Assembly: GCA_963750195.1 (NCBI GenBank)
Contig: CAVVPS010000009.1
Coordinates: forward strand, 1 to 64,000
Direction of reading: 5' to 3'
Source: AP-15 sp963750195
Lineage (GTDB): Bacteria > Pseudomonadota > Alphaproteobacteria > ATCC43930 > CGMCC-115725
DNA: 64,000 nucleotides
Below, piece by piece: positions 18,404 to 30,684 of this stretch. The position numbers were made by a program, and so were the translations under genes. How positions within the stretch are numbered: the first letter of the stretch is position 1; the number at the start of each line of letters is the position of its first letter. A model generated the notes under the pieces. The model made no database searches. It worked only from the letters and a program-made list of their open reading frames with translations, and was not told the DNA's origin.

Positions 18404-18551
18404 CCTTACGGCTCCTCTGAATAGACTTGGCCCATCGCGGCAATAAGCGCGGCGCCGCAGCCGGCGTCAACTGCCGTTTGCAATTCGTCGCAGGGACGGT
18501 GTCCTCGGGTTCCGGACCCGCGGGAGCAGCCGGGGCCTAGGAATGATGACG

Positions 18552-19230
18552 TTACAGCACGCTCAGCATGTCAGCGACGAGCGGGTGGCGGACGATGTCG
18601 GCATCGCCGAGCCGTACCACCGCGACATCAGCGATCGCCTCAAGGCGGCGCGCGATCTCGGCGAAACCGGACAGCCCATCGAGCAGGTCGCTCTGCTCGG
18701 GATCGCCGGTCACCACCATCGTCGCGTGCCAGCCCAACCGGGTCAGCAGCATCTTGATCTGGCCATAGGTGCAGTTCTGCGTCCATCGACGATCTTGATC
18801 TGGCCTGGGTCCAGGTCCGCCTCATCGATAACGATGAAAGCGTTGTTCAAGGTGCGCCCGCGCATAAAGCCGATTGGCGCGATCTCGATCGCTCCTTCGG
18901 TCACAAGCTGCTTGACCCGCTTCCTCCGAGCCGTTCGTTCAAGGCGTCGTTGAGCGGGCGCAGATAGGGCGCAAGCTTGTCGCCGATATCGCCGGGGAGA
19001 TAGCCCAGGCGCTCGCCGGCCTCGAGCGGGACGGGTCAGCACGATGCGCCCGACCTCTCCGGCGTCCAACGCCGCCACCGCGGCACTGACCGCGAGATAG
19101 GTTTTGCCGGTCCCGGCCGGACCCTTACGCCGATACGCCAGGGAGATAGCCAGGCGCTGGCCGGCCTCGACCGGGGACGGCAGCACGATGCGTCCGATTT
19201 TCCGGTGTCGATCGCCGCCACCGCGGCGTT
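18552..19230 (-). pseudogene. phoH: PhoH-family ATPase, frameshifted, with internal duplication
   Basis: Reverse-strand pieces match PhoH: Walker A GPAGTGKTYLAVSAAVAALD, GEVGRIVLTRPA, RVKQLVTEGAIEIAPIGFMR, GRTLNNAFIVIDEA (Walker B) and the C-terminal LTRLGWHATMVVTGDPEQSD through to a stop at 18552. At least three frame changes are needed, the N-terminal third is missing, and the segment after Walker A occurs twice (18996-19084 and 19142-19227). PhoH proteins are ATPases linked to RNA metabolism. This copy is dead. Confidence 0.85.
18996..19227. repeat. Partial tandem duplication inside the phoH pseudogene
   Basis: Bases 18996-19084 and 19142-19227 are diverged copies of one segment, both beginning GGAGATAGC and ending GCCACCGCGGC, separated by 57 bases that hold the Walker A codons. 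The copies differ by scattered substitutions and small indels. Confidence 0.75.
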
Positions 19231-19479
19231 GGCCCTATCGCTCCTTGCGGACGGATCTTGCTGGCGGCATAGATTTAATCATTTGCTGCCAGTTAAATCC
19301 ATTAAATTGACAAGCCGTAGCGGCGTCATCCAGACCCATAGGAAGGCCGTTTGTCTTCATCGGGGTAAATGTCGCGTTCATCGTTGTGGGTTGGCCGTCA
19401 AGGCTGTACGGCGCTCCGGTATAAGGGCTGATGGTGAAATTAAGCTGACAAGGCATGACGACCAGCGTGAGCGGCTGCG

Positions 19480-20407
19480 TTGCGAGATTGCCTGCAGGTC
19501 CGTGACCTGAACCGTGAAGTCGTAGAACCTGCCGGGCTGGCGCGCTGACTTCGGACTAGGTCGATGTCGGTGCAGGCATGCGGAGCTACCGGCGCGAACG
19601 TAAAGCGGATGGAAGCGATCCGGATGTAATCGTCCAATTGTAGCCGCGGCCGCTCCCGCCGGTGGCCGTGATTGGGGTGGGGGCGTACGGCATGCCGCTC
19701 CCGGTGCCTGGCACGCTGGTGGTGGTGATTTGGAGAGGCGGCGTCCCTCCCGTTTGGATCGAGACAGTAGACCACGTGCCGAGTGAGGTAGACACCCCGT
19801 ACTGCTCCACGCTACCGCTATCGGAGTACGCAATTTGTTCGCCATCCTCCAGATAGAAGGCGGAATTAGCACAGCCAACGTACAGATTCGCTTCTACGAT
19901 GGCGCCGTTGACTAAATCTAAATTCGAGGGTCCACTAGCAATTGCGAAAGATTGGCAGTTCGGCGACGCCGACGAAACTGTGACACCAACAGCAGTAAAG
20001 GACCACGCTGCGGAAGAAAATTGTGGGTAGTACCCTTCGGAATTCGGGAGATAACCGGATCCGGTGTATTTCGGATACGGAAGGCTAAGAGTCAGGGATC
20101 CTGAGATATCTCCTGCGACGCAGTCCACCGTGTAGGGGTAGAAATAATTAGGGGTATACTGTAGGCATAAGGGGACATTGAATCCACCCCCGACGTAAGC
20201 ATAGGTAATAATCGTGTTCTGGGCTACTGCTTGTGGAGCGCAAAGTGCGAGGCTCGCCAACATCAACAAGAGCGCCCCGGCGATGCTTTTACCAAATGTG
20301 CGCGCGTGCGCACATTGCCCGTTCGTTCCGACGCCGGTGACGAGTATCATCGCCAAGGCGAGCCGCAGTGCCGCCGCGATTTCTGCCAATTTAAATGTGG
20401 GTCGCAT
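19480..20407 (-). pseudogene. Secreted protein with Ig-like repeats, 3' end frameshifted
   Basis: From an ATG at 20407 (or a downstream one) the frame gives a signal peptide (LLLMLASLALCAPQAVAQ) and about 160 residues rich in Ser, Thr, Tyr and Gly with no domain I recognise. Then comes a putative-Ig segment: PLQITTTSVPGTGSGMPYA and NWTITSGSLPSAL. The expected continuation of that fold (FYDFTVQVTDLQ) is in another frame near 19530, so the Ig domain is broken. The region has lower GC and more Asn and Tyr codons than its neighbours, which suggests transfer. Probably once an exported surface protein. Confidence 0.6.
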
Positions 20408-20485
20408 GCTCGCCCCCTACTTTTCAGAGGGATAATACCAAGTTCGTGCCTTTTGGGGAAATACGAGATTGATCAATCGCTTGGC

Positions 20486-21912
<1,427 letters not shown>

Positions 21913-21927
21913 TCTGCCGTCCTCGCG

Positions 21928-23183
21928 TTACACCCGCTCCCAGTCGAAGCGCGGCTTGGCGCCGCTGCCGTAGCTTTTCAGAGCACTGTGCTCGCCGACC
22001 GCGTTCGGTCGCGAAAAAATCCAGTTCTGCCACGCTGACAGCCGGGCAAAGATCTTGGTCGCGACGGTCTCGGCCCCGGGAAAGCGCAGGCTCGCCTCCA
22101 TTCCGGTCAGCGCATCCGGCGACAGGCTCGCGCGCTCTTCGAGGGCAAGGCGGATCTCATCCTCCCAGTCGAGCTCGTCGGGGGCAAAAGTCACCAGCCC
22201 CTGGTCGAGCGCCGCGGCTGAATCGAGTGGGGTGCCGGACAGTCGCCTTAGTGCCTCGGCCGTTTCTTCGTCGTTGAAACGCGTCGCCAGTCGGGTGCGG
22301 CCGTTGACCATTTCGAGATCGCCGAAATTGTGCGCAAGCCGACTGCGGCAGTCCGACCCGCGGGCCGTCCGCCAGCATGTAGCTGCGATCCGCGGCGAGC
22401 GCCAATTCGAACAGGCTGCCGGCAAAGCAAGAACCCTCGTCGATTACCGCGAAGAGGCTGCGCGACGAGACATCGAGGCGCTGTAAGGTCCGGCGCATCA
22501 CGCCGATCGTCTCGCGCACGAACCAATGGTCGCTGTGGGCGCCGATGATCGCGTCCGAGGCCAATACCGTCCCCACTTCGCCGCGGGTCTTCAGCACCAG
22601 TGTCCCGATTTCGGGTTCATTGGCGCGCAGCATCAGCAGCGCGTCGTCCAACTCGCGCGCCATCGCCAGTGGCCACCAGCCGGCATCGGCGGCGACGATG
22701 CCGGCCAGATCGCCGGGCACGTCTTCGGCACGGGGTCCGCTGACAGTCACGGTCGCCGCCCGGTCGGTACGGGCGATGTCGACCTCGACCCAGCGATAGT
22801 GATAGCCGCGCTGGTCGACCCGGCGCTCAATCGGGGTAAGCGCCACACCTTCGGCATTGGCCGGACGGTCACTCAGCGCCGCGAGCGCCTGGGCGCGCTC
22901 GGCGACCAGCTGATGGAACCCGGCCGGCGGGGCGATCCGATCGACCAGCTTCCACGCCTTGGCCCGGTCGGCACGCACCCCCTCGGCGGTGGTGCAGAAC
23001 ACATCAGCGAGGTCACGCCGCACTTTGCGCTTGTCCACGAGACGGGTCAGCCCGCCGGTGCCGGGCAAGACGCCGAGCAGCGCCACCTCGGGCAGGCTGA
23101 CCGTGCTCGAGCGCGCGCTGCAGGGCGCGGTTGTCGGCGAGCCCGACATTGTTCGGGATCCGCTGCTGGTAATCGATCGCCAT
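21928..23183 (-). pseudogene. Chimeric boxB'-boxC' remnant from the tandem duplication
   Basis: In gene direction, an ATG at 23183 starts the first 24 codons of BoxB (MAIDYQQRIPNNVGLADNRA). At the duplication junction (23110) the sequence switches into the interior of BoxC (STVSLPEVALLGVLPGTGG) and runs to the BoxC stop at 21928. A frame change near 22340 interrupts it (expected AHNFGDLEMVNGR). The N-terminal crotonase third of BoxC is absent, so this copy cannot encode a working lyase. Confidence 0.85.
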
Positions 23184-23197
23184 TTGCCGTCCTCGCG

Positions 23198-24831
23198 CTA
23201 CACCCGCTCCCAGTCGAAGCGCGGCTTGGCGCCGCTGCCGTAGCTTTTCAGAGCACTATGCTCGCCGACGACGTTCGGGCGCGAAAAAATCCAGTTCTGC
23301 CACGCTGACAGCCGGGCGAAGATCTTGGTCGCGACGGTCTCTGCCCCGGCAAAGCGCAGGCTCGCCTCCATTCCGGTCAGCGCATCGGGCGACAGGCTCG
23401 CGCGCTCTTCGAGGGCGAGGCGGATCTCATCCTCCCAGTCGAGCTCGTCTGGGGCGAAGGTCACCAGGCCCCGGTCGAGCGCCGCGCTGAATCGAGTGGG
23501 GTGCCGGACAGTCGCCGTAGTGCCTCGGCCGTTTCTTCGTCGTTGAAACGCGTCGCCAGTCGGGTGCGGCCGTTGACCATTTCGAGATCGCCGAAATTGT
23601 GGGCGCTTAGTCCGACCTCGCGGGCCGTCCGCCAGCATGTAGCTGCGATCCGCGGCGAGCGCCAATTCGAACAGGCTGCCGGCAAAGCACGAACCCTCGT
23701 CGATCACCGCAAAGAGGCTGCGCGACGAGACATCGAGGCGCTGTAAGGTCCGGCGCATCACGCCGATCGTCTCGCGCACGAACCAATAGTTCCGATGCGC
23801 GGCGATGATCGCGTCGGAGGCCAATACCGGCCCCACTTCGCCGCGGGTCTTCAGCACCAGTGTCCCGATTTCGGGCTCGTTGGCGCGCAACATCAGCAGC
23901 GCGTCGTCCAACTCGCGCGCCATCGCCAGTGGCCACCAGCCGGCACCGGCGGCGACGATGCCAGCCAGATCGCCGGGCACGTCTTCGGCGCGGGGTCCGC
24001 TGACGGTCACGGTCGCTACCCGGTCGGCGCGTGCGATGTCGACCTCGACCCAGCGATAGTGATAGCCGCGCTCGTCGATCCGGCGCTCGATCGGGGTAAG
24101 CGCCACACCTTCGGCATCGGCCGGGCGGTCACTCAGCGCCGCGAGCGCCCGGGCGCGCTCGGCGACCAGCTGACGGAACCCGGCCGGCGGCGCGATCCGA
24201 TCGACCAGCTTCCACGCCTTGGCCCGGTCGGCGCGCACCCCCTCGGCGGTGGTGCAGAATACATCGGCGAGGTCGCGCCGCACTTTGCGCTTGTCGACGA
24301 GACGGGTCAGCCCGCCGGTGCCGGGCAAGACACCGAGCAATGCCACCTCGGGTAGGCTGACCGTGCTCGACCGGTCGTCAATCATGACGATCTCGTCGCA
24401 GGCGAGCGCCAGCTCATAGCCGCCGCCGGCGCAGGCGCCGTTGACCGCGGCGATGAATTTGAGCCCCGAAATGGGCGCTCGAATCCTCGATGCCGTTGCG
24501 GGTCTCGTTGGTGAATTTGCAGAAATTGACCTTCTGCGCGTGGCTCGCCTGCCCCAGCATGTAGATGTTGGCGCCCGAGCAGAAGACTCCGCTCCTTGCC
24601 GCTCGTCAGCACGACGACCCGCACCTCGGGATGCTCGAAGCGGATCCGATTCAGCGCGTCGTGCAATTCGATGTCGACGCCGAGATCATAGGAATTGAGC
24701 TTGAGCCGGTAGCCGGGATCGAGCCCGCCCTCTTCCGCGACATCAAGGGTCAGGGTCGCGACCGGCCCCGTCGCAGGCAAGGCGCCAATGCCGATAGCGG
24801 GCGGGCTCAGTATCGAAGGCGATCATTGCAG
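23198..24831 (-). CDS. boxC: 2,3-epoxybenzoyl-CoA dihydrolase (benzoyl-CoA-dihydrodiol lyase) BoxC, frameshifted
   Basis: BoxC hydrolytically opens the ring of epoxybenzoyl-CoA to give dehydroadipyl-CoA semialdehyde and formate. The likely start is the ATG at 24831 (FDTEPARYRHWRLACDG); one extra G near 24775 shifts the frame into GPVATLTLDVAEEGGLDPGY. Further breaks occur near 24590, 24470, 23620 and 23490; corrected pieces include NFCKFTNETRNGIEDSSAHF, AVNGACAGGGYELALACDEI and a tail ending KPRFDWERV. Total span is about 544 codons, close to the family length. It would be co-transcribed with boxB and lies back to back with the ligase gene. Confidence 0.85.
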
Positions 24832-24914
24832 CATGATAGCCGGGCGCCGGCAGAAACGCTATTATTTCGGTTCGACCATAACCCACGCAGTCGGAAATGG
24901 GAGGAGGGTTGCGG

Positions 24915-26466
24915 ATGGACGGCGCGCCTTACAATGCGGCCGCGGATCTGATCGAGCGCAACCTCGACGTCGGACGCGGCGCCAAGATCGCCTTCATCGA
25001 CGATCGCGGGCAGTACAGCTATGCGGAGCTGGCCGGGCGGGTTGGCCGGTTCGCCAATCTTATGCGGCGGCTCGGCCTTCACCCGGAACAGCGGGTCTTG
25101 CTCTGCCTTAACGACGGGATCGATTTCGCGACCGCGTTCCTCGGGGCGATCAAGGCCGGGATCGTGCCGGTCGCGGTTAATACCCAGCTGAGCCCCGGCG
25201 AGTTCGCCTTTATGCTGGCCGACAGCCGAGCGCGCGTCGTGGTGGTGTCGGCACCGATACTGCCCGCCATCACCGTGGCCCTGGCGATGCTGCCGGGACC
25301 GATGCCCGAACTGCTCGTCTCGGGAGCCGATACGGACGCGCGTTCGCTGGCCGCCCGGCTCGCCGATATGTCGGGCGACGCCGAAACCGCGTCGACTCAT
25401 CCTGATGAGCCCTGCTTCTGGCTCTATTCCTCGGGCTCAACCGGCCGGCCGAAAGGAACGGTCCATGTCCATGCGAGCCCGATTCGGACAGCGGACTGTT
25501 ACGCGGTCCCGGTGCTCGGGATGGAGGAGAGTGACGTCGTGTTCTCCGCAGCGAAGCTGTTCTTCGCCTATGGGCTCGGCAACGCCTTGACCTTTCCGCT
25601 GGCGGTCGGGGCGACGAGCGTGCTGACCGCCGAGCGCCCGTCGCCGGCCTCGGTCGCGCGCGTATTGCGCAGGCACCAGCCGACGATTTTTTGCGGGGTG
25701 CCGACGCTCTACAATGCGATGCTGGCCGACCCCGATCTGCCGCGGCCGGAAGAGCTGGCCTTGCGACGCTGCGTTTCGGCCGGCGAGCCATTGCCGCGGG
25801 AAATCGGCCGCCGCTGGTCGCAGCGGATCGGCGTCGACATTCTCGACGGCATCGGCTCGACCGAGATGCTGCACATCTTTCTCAGCAACCGGCCCGACGA
25901 TCTCCGCTACGGCACCACCGGCAAGCCGGTCCCCGGTTACGCGGTCAAGATCGTCGACGAAGCGGGTCAGCCGGTCAGGCGCGGCGAGGTCGGCGATTTG
26001 CTGGTCAGCGGCCCGAGCAGCGCGGCCGGCTATTGGAACAATCGCGAACGCAGCCGTGCGACGTTTCATCGGCACATGGACCCGCACCGGCGACAAATAT
26101 TATGAGGACGAGGACGGCTACTACGTCTATTGCGGCCGCAGCGACGACATGATGAAGGTCAACGGGATGTGGGTCTCGCCGGCCGAGGTCGAGGCGGCGC
26201 TGATCGCGCACGACAATGTCCTCGAAGCCGCGGTGGTTGGCGCGCCGGACGCGGACGGGCTGATCAAGCCGAAGGCGTTTGTCGTGGCGAAACCCGGCGT
26301 CGCCGCTGATCTGGAATTCGTCGGTGCGCTCGAAGCGCATGCCCGGACCCTGCTGGCGCCGTTCAAGTGCCCGCGATGGATCGACTTTCTCGATGAATTG
26401 CCGAAGACCGCCACGGGCAAAATCCAGCGCTTCAAACTGCGTGGCGAGATTGCTGGCCAGCTATAG
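24915..26466 (+). CDS. Benzoate-CoA ligase (AMP-forming), one frameshift
   Basis: This adenylate-forming enzyme activates benzoate to benzoyl-CoA, the substrate of the adjacent box genes. The ATG at 24915 follows GGAGGAGGG. The AMP-binding signature YSSGSTGRPKG is at residues 171-181, DGIGSTEMLHIFLSN lies further on, and the C-terminal domain shows YCGRSDDMMKVNGMWVSP and the catalytic Lys in PKTATGKIQRFKLR. One extra T near 26065 (GTTTCATC for GTTCATC) breaks the frame between the two domains; correction gives TFIGTWTRTGDKYYED and a stop at 26466. It is divergent from boxC, so the 24832-24914 gap probably holds both promoters. Confidence 0.9.
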
Positions 26467-26550
26467 CGTTGCTCCCATCCTAGTCGCAGTCGCGATGGAT
26501 GAATCGTGATACTGACACCCCCGACAGACCACTAGCAGGCGAGCGTCACA

Positions 26551-27609
26551 ATGCTCAGCGTAACACCGCCAACCTCGACCAGTGTGCATCTGGCAGTCCG
26601 GCCGGAGTGGCTCGAACGCCGCCACGAGGAAATCATCGAGCCCGAGCTGCCAATCGTCGATCCGCATCATCACTTGGTCGAGCGGCCCGAGACCGGCCGC
26701 TATTTGTTGTCCGATCTGCTCGCCGACATCAGCAGCGGCCATAACATTACCGCCACCGTCTACCTCGAATGGCTGTCGATGTATCGGCGATCCGGTCCGA
26801 TCGAGATGCGTCCAGTCGGCGAAATCGAGTTCGCCAATGGTGTGGCGGCGATGAGCGCCAGCGGCGGCTACGGGAAAACGCGCGTGTGCGCGGGGATCGT
26901 CGGTTATGCCGATCTGGCATTGGGGGCGGCGGTCGAGAAGATGCTGGAGGCGCAGATTACCTCCGGCGGCGGACGTTTCCGCGGCATCCGCTTTATCACG
27001 GCGACGCATCCGGATCAGGCGGCGTGGGGCTCTGCGGTGCTGCGTCCCGCCGGGCTGCTGATGGACCGGCGAGTGCGCGAGGGCTTCGCCCGGCTCGCGC
27101 CGCTCGGCCTCAGCTTTGACGCGTGGATGTACCACACTCAGCTCGGCGAACTCGCCGATCTGGCGCGCGCCTTCCCCGCGACGCCGATCGTGCTAGACCA
27201 TGTCGGCGGCCCGATCGGCCTCGGCCGTTACGCCGGCAAGCGCGACGATGTCTTTGCGGAATGGAGCGCCCGCATCCGCGAATTGGCGCAGTGCCCCAAC
27301 GTGCATGTCAAACTTGGCGGTCTTGGCATGCGCATGTTCGGGTTCACTGTACACGCCCAGGAATTGCCGCCGAGTTCGGAAGAGCTGGCGGCGCTCTGGC
27401 GGCCTTACATAGAGACCTGCATCGCCGCCTTTGGTCCGCAGCGCGCGATGTTCGAGAGCAATTTCCCGGTCGACAAAGGCAGCTGCGGCTGCGCCGCGCT
27501 GTGGAACGCGTTCAAGCGGATCGCCGCCGGATGCTCCGCCGCCGAAAAGCAAGCCCTTTTCTCCGGCACCGCGAGGCGATTTTACCGGCTCATGGGACCG
27601 ATTTGCTGA
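26551..27609 (+). CDS. Amidohydrolase-family lactonase-like hydrolase (COG3618 type)
   Basis: The 352-residue product carries the amidohydrolase 2 pattern: N-terminal PELPIVDPHHHLVERPE with the His-x-His metal site, FPATPIVLDHVGGP mid-protein, and the C-terminal AMFESNFPVDKGS with the conserved Asp. Relatives hydrolyse lactones and carboxylic-acid amides. It lies 85 bases downstream of the benzoate-CoA ligase on the same strand and may belong to that operon. Its end overlaps the convergent polysaccharide export gene by 20 bases. Confidence 0.85.
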   Translation: MLSVTPPTSTSVHLAVRPEWLERRHEEIIEPELPIVDPHHHLVERPETGRYLLSDLLADISSGHNITATVYLEWLSMYRRSGPIEMRPVGEIEFANGVAAMSASGGYGKTRVCAGIVGYADLALGAAVEKMLEAQITSGGGRFRGIRFITATHPDQAAWGSAVLRPAGLLMDRRVREGFARLAPLGLSFDAWMYHTQLGELADLARAFPATPIVLDHVGGPIGLGRYAGKRDDVFAEWSARIRELAQCPNVHVKLGGLGMRMFGFTVHAQELPPSSEELAALWRPYIETCIAAFGPQRAMFESNFPVDKGSCGCAALWNAFKRIAAGCSAAEKQALFSGTARRFYRLMGPIC

Positions 27610-28748
27610 CGACCACACCGCTGATCACCGGTCCGGTGACCGTGTTGATCAGGGTGAAGAACTTCTGCAGTTCAGTCAGTGGCGCATTGGCGACGTAGAT
27701 TACGTCCTTGTCTTCCATCGGGAAGCGCTCCGCGTAGAAATAGTTGTTGGCGTCACGGAGATTGAGGCGGTAGACGACCGGAGACGTTCCATCGGGCCCG
27801 GTGGCCAGCGCCGGGGCGTTGAGGGCGCCGACGACCGAAGCAGGTTCGAAGCGGAACAGGAATATCCCTCGCGGATCGGCGCGTAGATCCTGCAACCCGC
27901 CGGCCTTGGCCAGCGCCTGGGCCAGAGTTCAGCTTTTCGGCGCCAAACGGTACCTCGGTGTTCTGAGCAGTCGCGCCGAACACCGAGAAGGTTTGCGGCA
28001 CCTGGACCAAGGTGAGCACATCTCCCGGCCATGCATAGATGTTTTCGCCCGGGTTCGAGACCAGCTTAGCCATCGGGATCGTTACCGTGACTCCGCCGCG
28101 GGACAGCCGCACGAAAGTATTGAATACCGGCGCTTTCGCCCCGCCCGCGGCGGCAATCACATCGAGCAGATGATCGCCGCCGACAGAGAGCGGCACCCGG
28201 GCGCCGCTGACGACCTCTCCTGACACGGTCGCGGTGTTGGTGATGCTCTTGGTCACGGTGACGATCGCTTGCGGCTCGATCGCCTTGTCGGCCAGGCGCT
28301 GCTGGATTTCGTCTTGCGCTTGAAGCGGCGTGTGTCCGGCGACCGCAATGCGGCCGGCAAACGGCACGCTGATCGCGCCGTCGGGCGTTACGACCTGGTC
28401 GGGGATTTCGGTTCTCGATCCCCCGCCACCAGCCCCAGCCGTCGGCGGCGCGCTGAAGAGACCTCCCCCGGCCGCCTCCCAAATCGACACCGAGACCGTA
28501 TCGCCGATCCCGATTGTCGGGCCCGGGGGCTTGCCGTATTTTTGAAACTTGGAGCGAAAGCTCTCCGTCGGTTGCGCCAACAGCGTCGCCACGACATGGT
28601 TATCGACCTCGACAAGATCGAAGTGCCGCTGCCCGTCTGTTACCGCCTGATCAAAGACTTGCGCGACGGTCGGCCCTGCGGTGGGGAGCGTGGCGCATCC
28701 GGCCAACAAAATACCGCCGAGACAGACAGCAGGGATGGGAACCTTCAT
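27590..28748 (-). CDS. Polysaccharide export outer-membrane lipoprotein (Wza/KpsD family), one frameshift
   Basis: A lipoprotein signal (LGGILLAGC) precedes the polysaccharide-export domain (IGIGDTVSVSIWEA, then VTPDGAISVPFAGRI) and SLBB-like segments (GARVPLSVGGDHLLDVIAAA). These proteins form the outer-membrane channel for capsule or exopolysaccharide. Near 27925 one extra A shifts the frame; correction gives KLTLAQALAKAGGLQDLRAD and the expected C-terminus with PMEDKDVIYVANAPLTELQK. No tyrosine kinase, polymerase or glycosyltransferase genes are nearby, so it is an orphan here. Confidence 0.87.
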
Positions 28749-29068
28749 CGGGTGCGGAACAGTTGCTAAACTCGACCGTATGTTCTACTCGTCGACGATT
28801 AAAATCAAGCGGCCGCCACCCTACTAGCAAGTCAAGTCGCGCGGATCATTGGATAAGACCATTGGGGACTTTCGTCCCGCGGGCTCAATTTTTGGAGTAA
28901 ACTCGCTTTGTTATGATCGATAAAGCGGCGAACTGCACAGACGCAGCTAAGGATCGACGCGCATCAAAGGCGAGGGCTGGTAGGGGCGTTTTGGGACCCC
29001 CCTGCCCGGCAATTTCGGGAGCTCGCCGCGCGGGCGAGAAGTTCTGGCGATATGGCCCGGGAATGTTG
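28749..29068. other. Intergenic region without a recognised gene
   Basis: These 320 bases lie between the start of the export lipoprotein gene and the 3' end of ribD. A GC-rich stretch at about 28975-29005 can fold into a hairpin (GGGGCG opposed to CCCCCC) and might end the ribD transcript. No conserved coding sequence is visible. Confidence 0.4.
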
Positions 29069-30214
29069 TTACGACCGCCCCCGAAACGTCGTCAGCATGT
29101 CGTCCCCGACCCGCGCAACCGACAACCGCTCGAAACCGGGTGCATCGGCGAGCTGTTCCAGGCAAAGGCCGGCGACTGCGGGAGTGCCGTCGCCGCCGAT
29201 CAGCAGCGGCGCGTGAAACCAGGCGAGGCGGTCGACGAGACGCGCGCGTAAGAGCGCGGCGGCGAGCTGGGCGCCACCCTCGATCAGAAGCCGGGTGACG
29301 CCGCGTTCGCCAAGGACCGCAAGCGCCGCGACGAGATCGACCCGATTCTCGGTGTCGGGATCGACATCGATCAGGGTAACGCCGGCGGCGAGCAGCGGCG
29401 CACGCCGGGCCGCATCAGCCGAGCGCAGAGTCAAAATCCAGGTGGGGGTTTGACGGGCTTCGGCGATCACTGCGGCCGAGCGCGGAATACGCAGCTGGTG
29501 ATCGAGGACGATCCGCACCGGAGAGCGCTGGCCGAGCCCGGGGAGGCGGCAAGTCAGCTGCGGATCATCGGCAAGTACGGTCGCGGTGCCGACCATGATC
29601 GCGTCGTGTGCGGCTCGCAGCGCGTGCCCCCGCTCACGCGCCGGTGACCCGGTGATCCACTGGCTTTCGCCGCCGCTGGTGGCGATGCGGCCGTCGAGTG
29701 AAGTCGCGAGCTTCAGGGTGACCAGCGGCCGGCCGAGCGCGAGGCGAGTGAGGAAACCGGCGTTGATCTCGGTCGCCTCCTCGGCGCCGAGCCCGGCATC
29801 GACCGCGATCCCGGCCGCTCGCAATCGGGCGATTCCGTTGCCGGCAACGCGCGGGTCGGGATCTTCGACAGCGACCACGACCCGCCGCACCCCGGCATCG
29901 ATCAGCGCATCAGCGCAGGGCGGGGTGCGTCCCCAATGGCAGCAAGGTTCAAGGCTGACATAGGCGGTAGCGCCGCGCGCTGCTTGCCCGGCTCGGCGCA
30001 GGGCCTCGGTCTCGGCATGCGGACGCCCGCCGGCCTGGGTCCACCCTCGGCCGACGGCGCAGCCCTGATTGATAATGACGCAACCAACCGCCGGGTTCGG
30101 CCACACCGCGCCGAGCCCGCGGCGGGCCAGCGCCAACGCCGTCCGCATCCAGCGGACATCGATGTGCCTCACGCCGGTTGGGCTCGGGCCCGATACCTCA
30201 TCTTCATTCGCCAT
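29069..30214 (-). CDS. ribD: Bifunctional riboflavin biosynthesis deaminase/reductase RibD
   Basis: RibD carries out the second and third steps of riboflavin synthesis from GTP. The N-terminal deaminase has the zinc site HAETEALRRAG and PCCHWGRTPPC, and the C-terminal reductase shows TLKLATSLDGRIATSGGESQ and LLIEGGAQLAAALL. The start is placed at the ATG at 30214, which overlaps the nrdR stop by 11 bases; this nrdR-ribD coupling is common in Proteobacteria. The gene is intact, at about 381 residues. Confidence 0.95.
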   Translation of the reverse strand: MANEDEVSGPSPTGVRHIDVRWMRTALALARRGLGAVWPNPAVGCVIINQGCAVGRGWTQAGGRPHAETEALRRAGQAARGATAYVSLEPCCHWGRTPPCADALIDAGVRRVVVAVEDPDPRVAGNGIARLRAAGIAVDAGLGAEEATEINAGFLTRLALGRPLVTLKLATSLDGRIATSGGESQWITGSPARERGHALRAAHDAIMVGTATVLADDPQLTCRLPGLGQRSPVRIVLDHQLRIPRSAAVIAEARQTPTWILTLRSADAARRAPLLAAGVTLIDVDPDTENRVDLVAALAVLGERGVTRLLIEGGAQLAAALLRARLVDRLAWFHAPLLIGGDGTPAVAGLCLEQLADAPGFERLSVARVGDDMLTTFRGRS

Positions 30215-30662
30215 CCGCTGCGATCCGCCCGACAAAATCGCCGAAATCCTTCGCTTCGCGGAAATTGCGATAGACCGAGGCGAAACGGATGTAGGCGACC
30301 TGGTCGAGGCTCGCCAGCGCCTCCATGACGAGGCCGCCGATCATGTCGCTCGGGATGTCGGTCTCGCCTGAGCTCTCGAGCTGGCGGACCAACGAGTTGA
30401 TGATGCGCTCGACCCGCTCGGGTTCGACCGGGCGCTTGCGCAGGGCGATGTAGATCGAGCGCGCCAGCTTGTCGCGGTCAAAGGGCTCGCGCTGTCCGTT
30501 TTTTTTGACCACGGTCAGGTCGCGCAATTGCACCCGCTCGAAGGTCGTAAACCGGGCAGCGCAATTCGGGCAAAACCGCCGCCTCCGGATGGCGCCGCGA
30601 TCATCGGTCGGTCGCGAATCTTTGACCTGGGTATCGTCTGTGCCGCAAAACGGACAGCGCAT
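30204..30662 (-). CDS. nrdR: Transcriptional repressor NrdR
   Basis: NrdR is the ATP/dATP-sensing repressor of ribonucleotide reductase genes. The 152-residue protein has the zinc ribbon with Cys3, Cys6, Cys31 and Cys34 (MRCPFCG, RRRRFCPNC) and the ATP-cone domain (VVKKNGQREPFDRDKLARSI). The start at 30662 is chosen because GGGAGGAG precedes it and it gives the invariant MRCPFC N-terminus; the frame upstream has no such support. It sits between glyA and ribD in one apparent operon. Confidence 0.95.
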   Translation of the reverse strand: MRCPFCGTDDTQVKDSRPTDDRGAIRRRRFCPNCAARFTTFERVQLRDLTVVKKNGQREPFDRDKLARSIYIALRKRPVEPERVERIINSLVRQLESSGETDIPSDMIGGLVMEALASLDQVAYIRFASVYRNFREAKDFGDFVGRIAADGE

Positions 30663-30684
30663 TTTCTCCTCCCCCCTGCTCGCG

